A stretch of 64,000 bases of DNA from Kitasatospora sp. NBC_01287 (GCF_026340565.1 NZ_JAPEPB010000001.1:1798001-1862000); one strand, 5' to 3'. Positions 17,809 to 27,418 are shown, counted from the first letter of the stretch. Made by a program: numbers and translations. The notes: generated by a model from the letters alone, not told the origin.

Positions 17809-20800
17809 GGCTGCACCGACTCACCGTCACCGCCTTCGGCCCGTTCGCCGCCCGCCAGCAGGTGGATTTCGACGCGCTCGCCGCCGGCGGCCTCTTCCTG
17901 CTGCGCGGGGCCACCGGCGCCGGCAAGAGCAGCGTCCTCGACGCGGTCTGCTACGCCCTCTACGGCGAGCTGCCCGGCGCCCGCCGGGCCAACCGGACGC
18001 GCAGCGACCACGCGGACCCGCAGCAGCTGACCACGGTCGTGCTGGAGCTGACGCTGGGCGGCCGCCGACTGGAGATCACCAGGCTGCCCGAGCAGCCCAG
18101 GCCCAAGAAGCGCGGCACCGGCTGGACCACCGAGAAGGCGCAGACGCTGCTGCGCGAGTGGGTCGCCGACGCGGGCCAGGGGCAGCCCGGCTGGCGGGCG
18201 GCCAGTCGCTCGCACCAGGAGACCGGTGAGGAGATCCTGCGGCTGGTCGGCATGAGCAGGGAGCAGTTCTGCCAGGTCGTACTGCTGCCGCAGGGCGACT
18301 TCGCGCGCTTCCTGAAGGCCGACGCGACCCAGCGCGCCGAGCTGCTCGGCAAGCTCTTCGACACCGAGCGCTACCGCCGGGTGGAGGCCTGGCTCGGCGA
18401 GCGCCGCCGTGACCACGAGGCGGCCCTGCAGGCCGACCGCCGCGTGCTGCGCGAGCTGGTCAGCCGGATCGAGCAGGCCGCGGGGCCGGCCGCCCAACCC
18501 GCCGCCGAGCACCTGCCCGCCGAGGGCGAGCCCGGCACCGACGACGCCGCGCTCACCCGCGCGGCCCTCGGCTGGGCCGCCCTGCTGCGCGTCGACGCCC
18601 TGGAGCGGGCGCAGGTCGACGCCTGCGCGCTGGCCGCCGCCGAGGCCCGCCAACTGGCCGCCGAGCAGCTGCTGACGGCCCAGCAGGAGCTGGCGGGCCG
18701 TCAGCAGCGGCACGGCGTCGCAGTGCGCCGGGCCGCGGCACTGGCCGCGACGGGCGAGCGGCGGGAGGCCGAGCGGCGGCGGCTGGCCCAGGCCCAGGCC
18801 GCCGTCGCGGTCGAATCCGCGCACCGCGCCCACGCGGCCGCCGCCACGGGCCACCAGCGGGCGCGGGAGCAGGAGGAGCAGAGCCGGCAGCGCCTGGCCC
18901 CGCTCCAGGGCGTGGCCGCGAAGGCTGCGGCCCCGGCCGAGCGGCTGGCCGAGGCGGAGGGCGAGGTGCGGGCCGCGATCGGGCGGCTGGAGTCCGCGGC
19001 CGCCGATGAGCGGCGCGGCGCCGCGCTGGCCGAGGAGCGGCGCCGCGAGGCCGCCGAGCTGCGCGCGGCCGAGGAGCTGGCCCAGGAGGCCGAGGCCTGG
19101 CTGACGGAGCGGCAGGCCGGGGCCGAGGCCCGCCGGCAGCGCGAGGAGGCGGCTCGCGGCGCCGCGAGCCTGGCCCAGCAGCTGGCCGACCAGCGGGAGG
19201 AGGCCGAGCAGCGGCTCGCGGCCGCCCACCGGCGGGACGAGCTGCTGGCCCGCGCCACCCACGAGGAGCAGGCCCTGCTCACCCGGCGGCAGGCCCTGCT
19301 CACCGCCCGCTCGCACACCCTGGATCTGCGGCAGCGCCGACTGGACGGGATGGCCGCCGAGTTGGCCGACCGGCTGCGCGCGGGGGAGGCCTGCCTGGTG
19401 TGCGGGGCTCGCGAGCACCCGGCGCCGGCCGCAACGGCCACCGCGGCGGTCCGCCCGGCGGACGAGCGGGCCGCCGTCGAGGCCGAGCAGCGCGCCGAAC
19501 GCGCGGCCACCGCCGCCGAGGCCGGGCTGACCGACCTGCGGGTCGCCGTGGCCGCGGCCGCCGCGACGGCCGGCCCGGAGCCGCTCCCGGCGCTGCGTGA
19601 GCGGCTCGAGCAGCTGACCGGCGCGCACCGCGCCGCACTGCGCGCCGCCGAGGAGCTGACCGCGCTGCTGCAGGAGCGCGAGCGCGCGGAGCGCCGGGAG
19701 CAGCACTACGGCACCCAGCTGCACGAGAGCCGCGAGCGGGCGGCCGCCCGGACGGCCCGGCTGGAGGTGCTGGCCGCCGAGGAGGCCGAGCTGGCCGCCC
19801 GGGTCACCGAGGCACGCGGCGACGCTCCCTCGGTGGCCGCCCACGCCGAGCGCCTGGAGCGGCTCGCACAGGCGCTGGCCGCCGCCGCCCGGGCCGCCAG
19901 GAGCACCGAGCAGGCGGCCGCGCGGCTGGAGGAGGCCGAGCGGGAGCTGGTGCTGACCGCCCGCACCGCGGGGTTCGCCGCCCCGGCCGAGGCGGCGGCC
20001 GCCGCACTGCCCGCCGAGCGGCTGGCGGCGCTGGGCCGCCGGCTGGAGGAGGACGCCGCCGAGCAGCGCGCCGTCCAGGACGAGTTGACCCGCCCCGAGC
20101 TGGTGGCCGCCGCCGGCCTGCCGCCGGCCGACCCGCCGCTGGCCCAGCAGGCGCTGCGGCGGGCCACCGACGCCCTGCGCGGAGCCGCCGCCGATGAGCG
20201 CACCGCCCGCGAGCGGTGCGCGGAGCTGGCCGGGCTCGGGCAGCGGCTGGCCCGGCTGGCCACCGAGTTGGGGCCGCGGCTCGCGGCCTTCGGCGAGATC
20301 AGCCGGCTGGCCCAGCTGGCCGGCGGCACCAGCGGCGACAACCGGCTCAGGATGCGCCTGGAGTCCTACGTGCTGGCCGCCCGGCTGGAGCAGGTCGCGG
20401 CCGCCGCCAGCACCCGCCTGGTCAAGATGTCCGGCGGCCGCTACACCCTGGTCCACAGCGACGAGCGCGAGCGCGGCACCGGGGCCCGCCGCTCGGGCCT
20501 GTCCCTGCTGGTGGTCGACGCCTGGACGGGCACCGAGCGGGACACCGCCACGCTCTCCGGCGGCGAGAGCTTCTTCGCCTCGCTCGCCCTCGCCCTCGGG
20601 CTGGCCGACGTGGTGACGGACGAGGCCGGCGGCATGCCGCTGGACACCCTCTTCATCGACGAGGGCTTCGGCACGCTGGACGAGCAGGCCCTGGAAGAGG
20701 TGATGGACGTGCTCGACGGCCTGCGGGAGCGCGACCGAGCGGTCGGCGTCGTCAGCCACGTCGCCGACCTGCGCCAGCGCATCCCCACCCAGCTCCTGGT

Positions 20801-20855
20801 CCGCAAGTCCCGGCACGGCTCCACCCTGCACCTCACCGGCCCGGACGCGGGGTAA
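17805..20855 (+). CDS. sbcC: Exonuclease SbcCD, SMC-like ATPase subunit C
   Basis: A 1016-residue Rad50/SbcC-type protein. Walker A GATGAGKS is at residues 35-42. Long Ala/Glu/Arg-rich coiled coils flank a zinc hook with C530-L-V-C533. The ABC signature LSGGESFFASLAL is near residue 916 and Walker B TLFIDEGFGTLD near 948, followed by a D-loop. It is coupled to sbcD by ATGA. Length and motif order are normal for actinobacterial SbcC. Repair of hairpin-forming repeats is a relevant function given how repeat-rich this window is, but a link is only speculation. Confidence 0.96.
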   Translation: MRLHRLTVTAFGPFAARQQVDFDALAAGGLFLLRGATGAGKSSVLDAVCYALYGELPGARRANRTRSDHADPQQLTTVVLELTLGGRRLEITRLPEQPRPKKRGTGWTTEKAQTLLREWVADAGQGQPGWRAASRSHQETGEEILRLVGMSREQFCQVVLLPQGDFARFLKADATQRAELLGKLFDTERYRRVEAWLGERRRDHEAALQADRRVLRELVSRIEQAAGPAAQPAAEHLPAEGEPGTDDAALTRAALGWAALLRVDALERAQVDACALAAAEARQLAAEQLLTAQQELAGRQQRHGVAVRRAAALAATGERREAERRRLAQAQAAVAVESAHRAHAAAATGHQRAREQEEQSRQRLAPLQGVAAKAAAPAERLAEAEGEVRAAIGRLESAAADERRGAALAEERRREAAELRAAEELAQEAEAWLTERQAGAEARRQREEAARGAASLAQQLADQREEAEQRLAAAHRRDELLARATHEEQALLTRRQALLTARSHTLDLRQRRLDGMAAELADRLRAGEACLVCGAREHPAPAATATAAVRPADERAAVEAEQRAERAATAAEAGLTDLRVAVAAAAATAGPEPLPALRERLEQLTGAHRAALRAAEELTALLQERERAERREQHYGTQLHESRERAAARTARLEVLAAEEAELAARVTEARGDAPSVAAHAERLERLAQALAAAARAARSTEQAAARLEEAERELVLTARTAGFAAPAEAAAAALPAERLAALGRRLEEDAAEQRAVQDELTRPELVAAAGLPPADPPLAQQALRRATDALRGAAADERTARERCAELAGLGQRLARLATELGPRLAAFGEISRLAQLAGGTSGDNRLRMRLESYVLAARLEQVAAAASTRLVKMSGGRYTLVHSDERERGTGARRSGLSLLVVDAWTGTERDTATLSGGESFFASLALALGLADVVTDEAGGMPLDTLFIDEGFGTLDEQALEEVMDVLDGLRERDRAVGVVSHVADLRQRIPTQLLVRKSRHGSTLHLTGPDAG

Positions 20856-20887
20856 CCGCCCGGGCCACCGGGGTCGGCCGCCGCCGG

Positions 20888-21112
20888 TCAGCCGGAGCAG
20901 GCGCCCCGCTGGGCCTGCTGCCAGGCGCAGCGGGGGCACTGGGTGCTGCCCGGGGTGCCCACCGGGTGCTCGGTGGTCTCGCCGCACAGCACGCAGTCGG
21001 CCCGGGGGCCGGCCGCGGGGCCGGCGGGGGCGAGGGCGGTCAGAGTGGTATCGGCCGCGGCGGGGGCGGCGCAGTACGGGGCGCTGGCGTCATCGGTCAC
21101 GCCGTCCATCAT
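20888..21112 (-). CDS. Small zinc-ribbon protein
   Basis: A 74-residue protein with two CXXC pairs (CVLC near residues 40-43 and CPRC near 59-62), so it probably binds one zinc. The N-terminus is Ala/Pro-rich. It may start at 21112 or at the next codon, also ATG. It is convergent with sbcC, with only 32 bp between the genes. Function is unknown; such small zinc ribbons often act as protein-protein adaptors. Confidence 0.65.
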   Translation of the reverse strand: MMDGVTDDASAPYCAAPAAADTTLTALAPAGPAAGPRADCVLCGETTEHPVGTPGSTQCPRCAWQQAQRGACSG

Positions 21113-21130
21113 CCGGCACCGGCGCTCACC

Positions 21131-21180
21131 GGTCAGTACACCTGGCCCGGGAAGAGGTCAGTACACCTAGCCCAGGAAGG
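21131..21180 (-). repeat. 25-bp tandem repeat overlapping the yjbQ-like stop codon
   Basis: Two adjacent 25-bp copies (21131-21155 and 21156-21180) share GGTCAGTACACCT and differ at three positions. The copy within the gene carries its TAG stop (21167-21169). The downstream copy has CAG there. Confidence 0.85.
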
Positions 21181-21589
21181 AGAGCCGGACCGTGCGGCTG
21201 GGGTTGTCGCCGTTGGTGTCGATCAGCACCACCGACTGCCAGACGCCGAGGGCCAGTCGGCCGCCGATCACCGGCAGCGTGGCGTGCGGGGCGACCAGGC
21301 CCGGCAGCACGTGGTCGCGGCCGTGGCCCGGGCTGCCGTGGCGGTGGCGCCAGCGGTTGTCCGCGGGCAGCAGGTCGCGCAGCACCGCGAGCAGGTCGTC
21401 ATCACTGCCGGCGCCGGTCTCCAGCACGGCGACCCCGGCCGTGGCGTGCGGGACGAAGACGTTGAGCAGCCCGTCCCGGTCGGCCGCCACCTGCGCGAGG
21501 AACTCCGCGCAGCGCTCGGTGATGTCCAGGGCGACCTCGTGGTCGCCGGTGGTGATCTCGAAGGTCCGGGTCTGGAAAGTGTCGGCCAT
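21167..21589 (-). CDS. YjbQ/UPF0047-family protein (secondary thiamine-phosphate synthase-like)
   Basis: A 140-residue UPF0047 protein. Characteristic segments are the early LLNVFVPHATAGVAV, then HGSPGHGRDHVLPGLVAPH, and the C-terminal GGRLALGVWQSVVLIDTNG. Some E. coli-type YjbQ proteins have weak thiamine-phosphate synthase activity, but the physiological role is unsettled. The ATG at 21589 has GGAGG eight bases upstream, which decides the start against an open frame reaching 21799. The 3' end is duplicated downstream. Confidence 0.9.
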   Translation of the reverse strand: MADTFQTRTFEITTGDHEVALDITERCAEFLAQVAADRDGLLNVFVPHATAGVAVLETGAGSDDDLLAVLRDLLPADNRWRHRHGSPGHGRDHVLPGLVAPHATLPVIGGRLALGVWQSVVLIDTNGDNPSRTVRLSFLG

Positions 21590-21713
21590 GGCGCCATCCT
21601 CCGTCGCAGGCCCGGCGCACGACAAGCTCACCCGCCGCGCGACCGGCAGGGCCGTGCGGCGGGTGAGGCAGGACGCGGCGAGTACCTGGGCTCGGGGCCT
21701 CGGAGGAGAAGCC

Positions 21714-21980
21714 CTAGCCCCGGCTGCCGAAGAGGCTGCGCTTGAGCCGCCGCAGCGGGGCGAGCAGCAGCACCCGGGTGGTGCGGCGCAGCGTGGCATG
21801 GGGGCTCACGCCACGGGGCGTCAGCTCCCTTATCAGGCCGAGCGCCTCCACGGTGTCGACCACCGGGACGGCGGGCGCGCCGAGTACGGACAGGTGGTGT
21901 TCGATCCGCCGACCGGTCGCGCCCACGCCGCACTGAATGGCCGGTACGCGGGGCCTGTTCCGCACTTGCATGTGTTCCAT
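21714..21980 (-). CDS. Small basic protein of unknown function
   Basis: An 88-residue protein with strongly G/C-rich third codon positions, which supports coding. The sequence has a central hydrophobic stretch (APAVPVVDTVEALGLIREL) and a basic C-terminus (LRRLKRSLFGSRG). The start may be 21980 or the ATG at 21971. No domain was recognised. Confidence 0.6.
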   Translation of the reverse strand: MEHMQVRNRPRVPAIQCGVGATGRRIEHHLSVLGAPAVPVVDTVEALGLIRELTPRGVSPHATLRRTTRVLLLAPLRRLKRSLFGSRG

Positions 21981-22658
21981 GAGATTCCCACCCCTACGAG
22001 GCGCCAGGGCCGTGAGGCGAAGACTATCCGTGAGGGACGGTCCTCACGCAACCGTCCTGGTGTTCTGCCACCGTATCGTGTGATGACAACTCACGTGGCA
22101 TCAGGGACACCTGGCACGGTCACGACTGGGCATCGATAAGGGCGAAACCGCCCGAACCCGCCCGATTCCGCATCACTGACGAAGCATCAGACCCACAGTG
22201 CGTCAGATCGATCGCGCCGCTCCGGTCACGCTACCGGGTCGCGCCGAGCGGTCACACCCCCGGGGCCGACCGCACCGCTCCCGCGGGCCCGGACGGAGTC
22301 GATCGGCGCCACCGGTCGGCTTTCGGAAACTGAATGCTCATGGGGGATTGACGCGCTGGTTACGTGCAAGCAGTATCAGTTCCGAGTGAACCGGATCACA
22401 GTCCGCCCACTCCAGGTTTCGACAGGTTCGGCAGGTTTCGACCACTGAACACACTGTTGAGGGCTTCCACCATCTCCTGAGTCCACTGTCCGGCCGCCCC
22501 GACGTCGCGGCGGCCCGGCTTCAGGCGGTGGAGGATCGGCGGCCGGCCGCCGAGGGTCGGCCAGGCCGCCAACGGCCGCCGGTGTCGCCGCTCCCCGGCG
22601 CGGCACCGGCGCCCACCATCCCGCGCCCCTCCCACGCGGGGCATCGGGAGCAGCTGGA
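21981..22658. other. Intergenic region, no gene seen
   Basis: About 680 bp with lower GC than its surroundings between divergent genes. Short frames here lack ribosome-binding sites and codon bias. A TTGACG hexamer lies near 22348. I see no confident RNA gene, hairpin cluster or repeat. Confidence 0.5.
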
Positions 22659-22664
22659 TAGAGT
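22659..22664 (+). promoter_or_regulatory. Leaderless -10 element of the glycosyltransferase gene
   Basis: TAGAGT is followed by seven bases and GTG at 22672, with no ribosome-binding site close to the GTG. Confidence 0.65.
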
Positions 22665-22671
22665 GGCCGCC

Positions 22672-23739
22672 GTGCCTCCCCTCCTCAGCATCATCCTTCC
22701 CGTCCACGGCGTGGAGCAGTTCCTGCCGCGCTGCCTGGACTCGATCCTGGCCGGTCAGGAGAGTGAGGACGTCGAGGTGATCGCGGTCGACGACCGCTCC
22801 CCCGACGGCTGCGGCGCGATCCTGGACGACTACGCCGCGCGCGACAAGCGCCTGCGGGTGCTGCACCTGAGCGAGAACCAGGGCCTGGGCGGCGCCAGGA
22901 TCGCCGCGCTGCCCGAGGCGCACGGCAGCTACCTCTGGTGCGTGGACAGCGACGACTGGCTCCCCGAGGGCGCACTGGACGCCGTCCTGGCCGAACTGCG
23001 CGCCGAACGCGACGCCGAGCGGGCGGGCGAGCGGGCGGGCGAGCCACCGCTCGACATCCTGCTCACCGGCTTCACCCACGTCTACCCGGACGGGAGCACC
23101 GAGCCCAACCCCTGGCGCCACCTGCTGGCGGGCTCCCCACTGGAGCGCCCGGCGGGCTGCACCCTGCGCGAGCACCCGGCCCTGCTGCGCACCGTGCTGT
23201 CGGTCTGGAACAAGGTCTTCCGCCGGGAGTTCCTGGACGGCCTCCAGGTCTCCTTCGGCCGCGGCTTCTACGAGGACCTCTCGGTCACCTACCCGGCGCT
23301 GCTGGCCGCCCGCCGCCTGCGCTACCTGGACCGCTCCTGCTACAACTACCGGCGCGGCCGCCCCGGCGCGATCACCGCCACGGCCTCCCCCAAGCACGCC
23401 GACGTCTTCGCCCAGTACGACGCGGTCTTCGCCTTCCTCGACCGCCACCCGGACCTGGCGGACCAGCGCACCCTGGTCTTCGACCGGACCCTCAAGCAGG
23501 CGCTGACCGTCTACGACTCGCCCGGACTGGTCCCGGCCGAGCTGAGCCGGGACTTCTTCCACCGGATCGCCGCCCACTTCGCCGCGCACCGCCCGCCCGG
23601 CTACCACTACCCGGGCGGCGTGCAGGGCGTGCGCTACCGGCTCGCCGCCCGCGACGCGCGCCTGGGCTACGACGAACTGCGCCGGGCCGGCCGACTGCCG
23701 CGCGCGCTCAAGGCGAGCCTGCGGCGGGGCCGCGGCTGA
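22672..23739 (+). CDS. GT2-family glycosyltransferase
   Basis: A 355-residue GT-A-fold enzyme starting with GTG and PPLLSIILPVHGVEQFLPRC. The nucleotide-sugar motifs are VIAVDDRSPDG and the DXD-type CVDSDDWLPEG. The later FGRGFYEDLSVTYPALL segment with its acidic pair resembles the catalytic-base region. There is no membrane segment. It resembles enzymes adding glycosyl or polyol-phosphate units to cell-surface polymers. A second GT2 enzyme of similar design is encoded at 27458-28507. The frame is open upstream to 22528, but the leaderless promoter supports 22672. Confidence 0.88.
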   Translation: MPPLLSIILPVHGVEQFLPRCLDSILAGQESEDVEVIAVDDRSPDGCGAILDDYAARDKRLRVLHLSENQGLGGARIAALPEAHGSYLWCVDSDDWLPEGALDAVLAELRAERDAERAGERAGEPPLDILLTGFTHVYPDGSTEPNPWRHLLAGSPLERPAGCTLREHPALLRTVLSVWNKVFRREFLDGLQVSFGRGFYEDLSVTYPALLAARRLRYLDRSCYNYRRGRPGAITATASPKHADVFAQYDAVFAFLDRHPDLADQRTLVFDRTLKQALTVYDSPGLVPAELSRDFFHRIAAHFAAHRPPGYHYPGGVQGVRYRLAARDARLGYDELRRAGRLPRALKASLRRGRG

Positions 23740-23884
23740 CCGCGCCGCACATGGTGACGCCGCTCACCCTGCCGCCTCCCACGGTCGAGCCGATGGTATG
23801 AAAGATCACTCCAGGAAGAGTGTCTCCGAAGAGAGTCCGTCGGCACCGGGACGGTCGACGACCGGGTGCCCGGGGAGGGTTCGC

Positions 23885-24553
23885 ATGATCAAGATCATCA
23901 CCAAGCTCGTGCTCAAACCGATCGCGAAGGCGCTCTACCGGCCCACCATCGAGGGCCTGGAGAACGTGCCGCGCAAGGGCGGGGTGATCCTGGCCAGCAA
24001 CCACCTGTCCTTCATCGACAGCGTGGTGATCCCGCTGACCGCCCCCAGGCCGATCAGCTTCCTGGCGAAGGCCGACTACTTCACCGGCACCGGCTTCAAG
24101 GGCCGGCTCTCCCGCTCGTTCTTCCAGGCGATCGACGCCGTCCCGGTGCAGCGCGGGGAGGTCCACCTGGCCCAGGCCGCGCTGAACGCCGCGCTGGAGA
24201 TCCTGGAGGAGAAGAAGGCCTTCGGCATCTACCCCGAGGGCACCCGCTCGCTGGACGGGCGCCTGTACCGGGGCAAGACGGGTGTCGCCTGGCTGGCGCT
24301 GACCGCCGGCGTCCCGGTGGTGCCGGTGGCGCTGAGCGGCACCGAGGAGATCCTGCCGGTGGGCAGGCGGCGCCCCCGGCTGCGCAAGGTGACGGTCCGC
24401 TTCGGCGAGCCGCTGGACTTCTCCGAGCTGCACGGCCAGGCCCGCTCGGCCAAGGTCCGCCGCCAGGTGACCGACCAGGTGATGGCCGCGATCCACGAGC
24501 TGTCCGGCCAGGAGCTCGCCGAGGTCTACAACGACATCCCGAAGGCCGCCTGA
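23885..24553 (+). CDS. 1-acyl-sn-glycerol-3-phosphate acyltransferase (PlsC-like)
   Basis: A 222-residue PlsC-domain enzyme. The catalytic HX4D block is SNHLSFIDS and the substrate-binding block is GIYPEGTRS, with FLAKADYF and VPVVPVALSGTEE between and after. It should transfer a fatty acyl group to lysophosphatidate or a related lysolipid at the membrane. The ATG at 23885 has GGGGAGGG upstream; the frame is open to 23798 but without coding character. Its 3' end overlaps the convergent ABC transporter gene by 28 bp. Confidence 0.9.
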   Translation: MIKIITKLVLKPIAKALYRPTIEGLENVPRKGGVILASNHLSFIDSVVIPLTAPRPISFLAKADYFTGTGFKGRLSRSFFQAIDAVPVQRGEVHLAQAALNAALEILEEKKAFGIYPEGTRSLDGRLYRGKTGVAWLALTAGVPVVPVALSGTEEILPVGRRRPRLRKVTVRFGEPLDFSELHGQARSAKVRRQVTDQVMAAIHELSGQELAEVYNDIPKAA

Positions 24554-26418
24554 GCTCCGGCCGCCACCGAATCAGGCGACGTCGGAACAGGCGACGCCGA
24601 ACCGGCGGCCACCGGATCGGGCAGCGGGGCCTCGCGGCGCAGCAGCGCGGCGTACCGGCCGCCGAGCTCCAGCAGCTCCTGGTGGGCCCCCAGCTCCACC
24701 ACCCGGCCGGCGTCCAGCACCGCGATCTGGTCGGCCTGGCGGACGGTGGAGAGGCGGTGCGCGATGGTGATCGTGGTGCGACCCACCGCGAGGGCGTCGA
24801 TGGCCTGCTGCACGGCCAGCTCGGTCTGGTTGTCCAGCGCGCTGGTCGCCTCGTCCAGAATCAGCACCGGCGGGTTGCGCAGGATGGTGCGGGCGATGGC
24901 CAGGCGCTGCTTCTCGCCACCGGAGAAGCGGTAGCCGCGCTCGCCGACAAGGGTGTCGTAGCCGTCGGGCAGGCCGGCGATGTGGTCGTGGATCTGGGCC
25001 GCCCTGGCCGCCTCGACCAGCTCGGCATCGGTGGCGTCCGGCTTGGCGAAGCGCAGGTTCTCGGCGACCGAGGCGTGGAACAGGTAGGTCTCCTGGGAGA
25101 CCACGCCGACCGCCGAGGCCAGGGTGTCGAAGGCCAGCTCGCGCACGTCCACCCCGTCGATGGTGACCCGGCCGCCGGTGACGTCGTAGAGCCGGGGCAC
25201 CAGGTAGCTGAGCGAGGTCTTGCCGGAACCGGTCTCGCCGACCAGGGCCAGCGAGGTGCCGGCCGGGACGTCGAGGTCGATGCCGGCCAGGGTGCCGGCC
25301 GGCCGCTGTGGGTCGTAGCCGAAGTCGACCCGCTCGAAGCGGACCTCGCCGCGCACGGCGGGCAGGTGCACGGCGTCGGCGGGCTCGGCGATCTCCACCG
25401 GCAGGTCCAGGTACTCGAAGATCCGCTGGAAGAGCGCCAGCGAGGTCTGCACGTCCACGCCGGTGGAGAGCAGCTGCACGGCGGGGCGGAAGAGCGCCTG
25501 CTGCAGCGTGACGAAGGCGACCAGGGTGCCGACCGAGACGATCGGCGCGCCGCCGCCGGCGGTCAGGCCGGCCGCCCAGTAGATGACGGCCGGCATCGCG
25601 GCCATCACGATCTGGATCACGTTCATCCGCCAGCGCCCGGCCATGCTGGAGCGCACCTCCAGCTCCGCGAGCTCGTCGCTCTGCTCGGTGAACTCGCGCG
25701 AGAGCGAGTCGGAGCGGCCCATGGTGCGGCCCAGCAGGATGCCGCTGACCGAGAGCGACTCCTGGACGGCCGAGGAGAGTCGGGCCAGCTGCTTCTGCCG
25801 CTCGGTGGTGATCTTGCGGCGCTCGCGGCCGACCCGGCGGCTGATCCAGACGAAGGCCGGCAGGAGGAGCAGCGAGACCACGGTCAGCCGCCAGTCCAGC
25901 GCCAGCATCGCGACCACGGTGGCCACGACGCTGGTCAGGTTGGAGACCAGCGAGGTGGCGGTGGAGGTCACGGTGGACTGCATGCCGCCGATGTCGTTGG
26001 CGATCCGGGACTGCACCTCGCCGGTGCGGGTCCGGGTGAAGAAGGCCAGCGACATCCGCTGCAGGTGGGCGTAGACACCGGTCCGCAGGTCGTGCATGAC
26101 CCGCTGGCCCACGGTGGTGGAGATCAGCGTCTGCAGCACGTTGAAGACGCTGTTCACCACGGCGGCCGCGATCATGCCGAGGGCGAGCAGGCTGAGCAGG
26201 CCGGTGCGGCCCTGCGGGATGGCCACGTCCAGCACCGCGCGCAGCAGGAACGGGGTGGTCACCGAGACCACCGCGGAGGCCCCGACCAGCAGCCCGACCA
26301 CCGCCAGCCGCCCCCGGTAGGGGCGGAACAGCCCCAGGATCCGGCGCAGCTGCGCGGGTGGCCGCGGCTCGTCCGGGTCGCGGGCGGGCGGCGTCCAGTT
26401 GATGGTCTCGGGCCTCAT
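24526..26418 (-). CDS. ABC exporter half-transporter (MsbA/multidrug type)
   Basis: A 630-residue protein with six membrane segments in the first ~330 residues. The nucleotide-binding domain has Walker A GETGSGKTS, signature FSGGEKQRLA, Walker B PVLILDEATSALD and the H-loop ITIAHRLST. The partner is probably itself, as a homodimer. The ATG at 26418 has GGAGG five bases upstream. A 14-bp perfect palindrome lies 67-99 bp before the start and probably binds a repressor. No regulator gene is adjacent. Substrate (drug, lipid or peptide) is unknown. Confidence 0.92.
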   Translation of the reverse strand: MRPETINWTPPARDPDEPRPPAQLRRILGLFRPYRGRLAVVGLLVGASAVVSVTTPFLLRAVLDVAIPQGRTGLLSLLALGMIAAAVVNSVFNVLQTLISTTVGQRVMHDLRTGVYAHLQRMSLAFFTRTRTGEVQSRIANDIGGMQSTVTSTATSLVSNLTSVVATVVAMLALDWRLTVVSLLLLPAFVWISRRVGRERRKITTERQKQLARLSSAVQESLSVSGILLGRTMGRSDSLSREFTEQSDELAELEVRSSMAGRWRMNVIQIVMAAMPAVIYWAAGLTAGGGAPIVSVGTLVAFVTLQQALFRPAVQLLSTGVDVQTSLALFQRIFEYLDLPVEIAEPADAVHLPAVRGEVRFERVDFGYDPQRPAGTLAGIDLDVPAGTSLALVGETGSGKTSLSYLVPRLYDVTGGRVTIDGVDVRELAFDTLASAVGVVSQETYLFHASVAENLRFAKPDATDAELVEAARAAQIHDHIAGLPDGYDTLVGERGYRFSGGEKQRLAIARTILRNPPVLILDEATSALDNQTELAVQQAIDALAVGRTTITIAHRLSTVRQADQIAVLDAGRVVELGAHQELLELGGRYAALLRREAPLPDPVAAGSASPVPTSPDSVAAGAQAAFGMSL

Positions 26419-26484
26419 GGGACCTCCAGGTGGCAGGCGGGCGGTGGGCGTCGGCAGCCAACTCATCGGCCAGCATAGAGAGGA

Positions 26485-26517
26485 TAGCTCATTATTAGCT
26501 GTCCTAATAATGAGCTA
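26485..26517. promoter_or_regulatory. Long AT-rich palindrome upstream of the ABC exporter
   Basis: TAGCTCATTATTAG, a CTGTC spacer, and its exact complement form a perfect 14-bp inverted repeat in an otherwise very GC-rich region. The TTAG-N5-CTAA core resembles operators of MarR-type repressors, which often control ABC exporters. The regulator is not encoded next to it. Confidence 0.75.
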
Positions 26518-26572
26518 GCCCCGCCCCTTATTCCGAACCCCCCGCGGTCCGAACCTCGCGGCCCGAACCCCG

Positions 26573-27346
26573 TCAGCCCGTCCGGTATGTCCGGGCGGCC
26601 TTCGAGGAGAAGCCGCCCAGCCCGCCGGCCGGCAGCAGTCGGGCGAGGGCCACCACCATTTTGTACCGCTTGCTCGGCACCGACAGGCTCCGGCCGCGGG
26701 CCAGGTCGCGCAGCGCCTCGTCGACCACGCGGTCGGCGGAGAGCCAGGCCCAGCGGGGGATGTTCCCGGTGCCCATCTCGGCCCGCTGGTGGAACTCGGT
26801 GCGGGTGAAGCCCGGGCAGAGCGCCAGCAGCCGCACCCCGCTGCCGGTCAGGTCGCGGGCCACGCCCAGGGTGAAGCTGACCATCCAGGCCTTGCTCGCC
26901 CCGTAGGTGCCGCGCGGCACGAAGGCACCCACCGAGGCCACGTTCACCACGCCGCCGAAGCCGCGCTCGCGCATCCCGGGCACGGCCGCGCCGGTCAGCC
27001 GCAGCACCGCTTCGATGTGCACCTTGACCATGTCCAGCTCCTGCTCCAGCGGGACGTCCAGGTAGGCGCCCTTGTTGCCGAAGCCGGCGTTGTTGACCAG
27101 GATCCCGACCGGCCGCTCGGCCTGCCGCAGCCGCTCCTCGACCGCGCCGATCCCGGCCTCGGTGGCCAGGTCGGCGGCGAGCACCTCGGTGTGCACGCCG
27201 AAGCGCTCGGCCAGCTGCCCGGCGGCCGCGGTCAGCCGCTCGGTGTCGCGGGCGACCAGCACCAGGTCATGGCCGTCCTCGGCCAGGCGGCGGGCGAAGG
27301 CGGCACCGATACCGGCGGTCGCGCCGGTGATGAGAGCAGTTGTCAT
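26573..27346 (-). CDS. Short-chain dehydrogenase/reductase
   Basis: A 257-residue classical SDR. The NAD(P)-binding motif TGATAGIG lies near the start, then the NNAG motif (LVNNAGFGNKG), the catalytic serine in NVASVGAF and the YXXXK motif as YGASK. It is similar to actinobacterial acyl-reductase-like SDRs with a C-terminal VPSKRYKMVVALARLLP helix. The ATG at 27346 is six bases after TACGGT, again a leaderless pattern. The ketone or alcohol substrate is unknown. Confidence 0.88.
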   Translation of the reverse strand: MTTALITGATAGIGAAFARRLAEDGHDLVLVARDTERLTAAAGQLAERFGVHTEVLAADLATEAGIGAVEERLRQAERPVGILVNNAGFGNKGAYLDVPLEQELDMVKVHIEAVLRLTGAAVPGMRERGFGGVVNVASVGAFVPRGTYGASKAWMVSFTLGVARDLTGSGVRLLALCPGFTRTEFHQRAEMGTGNIPRWAWLSADRVVDEALRDLARGRSLSVPSKRYKMVVALARLLPAGGLGGFSSKAARTYRTG

Positions 27347-27418
27347 GGCGCGACCGTAGCGGGTCACGCCACTGACGGGGAATCAGGTCCCCCAGGGCAG
27401 GGCCGGACTCGCGGGGCG

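Noticed and set aside
17643..20987. A 1114-codon open frame antisense to sbcC
   Set aside because: It is a by-product of very high GC codon bias on the opposite strand. Its sequence is low-complexity Gly/Arg/Gln-rich, and sbcC has all family motifs.
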